Positions 63,491 to 64,000 of a stretch of DNA of 64,000 nucleotides are shown here, piece after piece; position 1 is the stretch's first letter, and every line of letters starts with the position of its first letter. The DNA is from Methylophilus sp. (GTDB lineage: Bacteria; Pseudomonadota; Gammaproteobacteria; Burkholderiales; Methylophilaceae): contig JAUYRP010000002.1 in NCBI GenBank assembly GCA_030696695.1, forward strand, positions 124,001 through 188,000, read 5' to 3'. The notes under the pieces were generated by a model. That model was not told where the DNA came from and did no database searches. It saw only the letters and a list, made by a program, of their open reading frames with translations. Position numbers and translations under genes: made by a program.

Positions 63491-64000
63491 ATGACAAATT
63501 CAATACATTTACTCAGCGTAGTAGTCCCAGTCCACAATGAGGCAGAAAATATAGCACCTTTAATTCAAGAAATAGAAGATGCACTATCTGATTTCGTAGC
63601 GTTTGAAATCGTCTACGTAAATGATGGCAGTAAAGACGATACAAAAAAACGCTTGGCTGAAGCGAAAATCCGCCACCCAAAACTCAGGGTGATTACGCAT
63701 GCATTTAGTTGTGGTCAAAGTACTGCCGTCCGGACAGGGGTTCAATTTGCCAAAGGTGATTGGGTTGCAACGCTGGATGGTGATGGTCAAAACGATCCTG
63801 AAGATATCAAAAAGTTAATTGCTGCTATTGATAATGGAGTAGATTTGATTGGGGGCAACCGTCGTCATTCAAGACGTGATACTTGGATTAAGCGAATATC
63901 TTCAGTAGTAGCGAATACTGTGCGCTCAAAACTATTACGTGACTCAACGCCCGATACAGGTTGCGGCCTCAAACTAATTCGACGAGATGTTTTTCTCGAC
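63491..64000 (+). CDS. Family 2 glycosyltransferase (ArnC/DPM1-like), cut by window end
   Basis: First 170 codons only; absent from the ORF track because no stop falls in the window. The protein starts MTNSIHLLSVVVPVHNEAEN, then FEIVYVNDGSKDDT, VITHAFSCGQSTAVRTGVQFA, the catalytic ATLDGDGQNDPEDI and GGNRRHSRRDT. It is a GT-A enzyme that loads a sugar onto a polyprenyl phosphate, the donor used by ArnT-type enzymes such as the previous gene. Translation start: ATG at 63491. Confidence 0.88.
   Translation, partial: MTNSIHLLSVVVPVHNEAENIAPLIQEIEDALSDFVAFEIVYVNDGSKDDTKKRLAEAKIRHPKLRVITHAFSCGQSTAVRTGVQFAKGDWVATLDGDGQNDPEDIKKLIAAIDNGVDLIGGNRRHSRRDTWIKRISSVVANTVRSKLLRDSTPDTGCGLKLIRRDVFLD

Noticed and set aside
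1-64000. CRISPR arrays and tRNA genes
   Set aside because: No regularly spaced repeats and no cloverleaf-like sequence apart from tmRNA were seen by eye. A tRNAscan and CRISPRFinder run would be decisive.

Overview
The window looks like a chromosome segment of a methylotrophic betaproteobacterium, most likely a member of Methylophilaceae (Methylotenera/Methylophilus-like). Evidence: a zwf / short-form gnd / pgl cluster that would serve the oxidative RuMP cycle, the betaproteobacterial order tyrA-aroA-cmk-rpsA-ihfB-lapB-pyrF, a glrK-qseG-glrR set, and a tmRNA tag reading ANDETYALAA. The genus is an inference from gene content; no 16S rRNA gene is present.

Layout. 0-5 kb: alaA-hom-thrC (amino acids) and thyA. 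5-9 kb: the glrK-qseG-glrR two-component operon on the minus strand. Beyond its 3' end lies an unannotated locus with two TGTC-N10-GACA activator sites, a near-consensus sigma-54 promoter and a short terminator-ended transcript, which together look like a GlrR-controlled small RNA gene. 9-16 kb: folA, a PLP-dependent basic amino acid decarboxylase, dcd, zwf, gnd, pgl and apbC. 17-23 kb: ion transport (P-type ATPase, Na/Pi-type carrier, UspA pair, KefB-like antiporter). 23-34 kb: metG, a glycine-zipper protein, a ComEA-like protein and the long pyrF to tyrA cluster, then ssrA (tmRNA).

34.6-46.2 kb is an accessory region immediately downstream of ssrA. It holds a filamentous-phage-type II/X replication protein preceded by phased direct repeats, a structured GC-rich segment, an IS1595-type transposase, three unknown genes, and a tightly packed operon. 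The operon encodes two graspetide-like precursor peptides with nearly identical cores, an MvdD/Tgm-type ATP-grasp macrocyclase, a membrane protein with an OmpA-like C-terminus, and a 1267-residue SIR2 protein resembling the anti-phage sirtuin Dsr1. This RiPP/membrane/SIR2 operon is the best candidate for an undescribed system. No integrase or duplicated attachment site was found.

46.4-64 kb returns to the host chromosome and concerns the envelope and metals: a secreted SRPBCC protein behind tandem operator-like repeats, mntP with a yybP-ykoY manganese riboswitch, and a low-affinity iron permease family protein. A QseBC/PmrAB-like two-component system is divergent from a heavy-metal RND efflux operon, with CTTAA-type boxes in the shared control region. 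Last comes a lipid A / surface-sugar operon (eptA, EamA half-transporter, UDP-glucose dehydrogenase, nucleotide-sugar epimerase, phosphoesterase, ArnT-like and ArnC-like glycosyltransferases) that runs off the window end.
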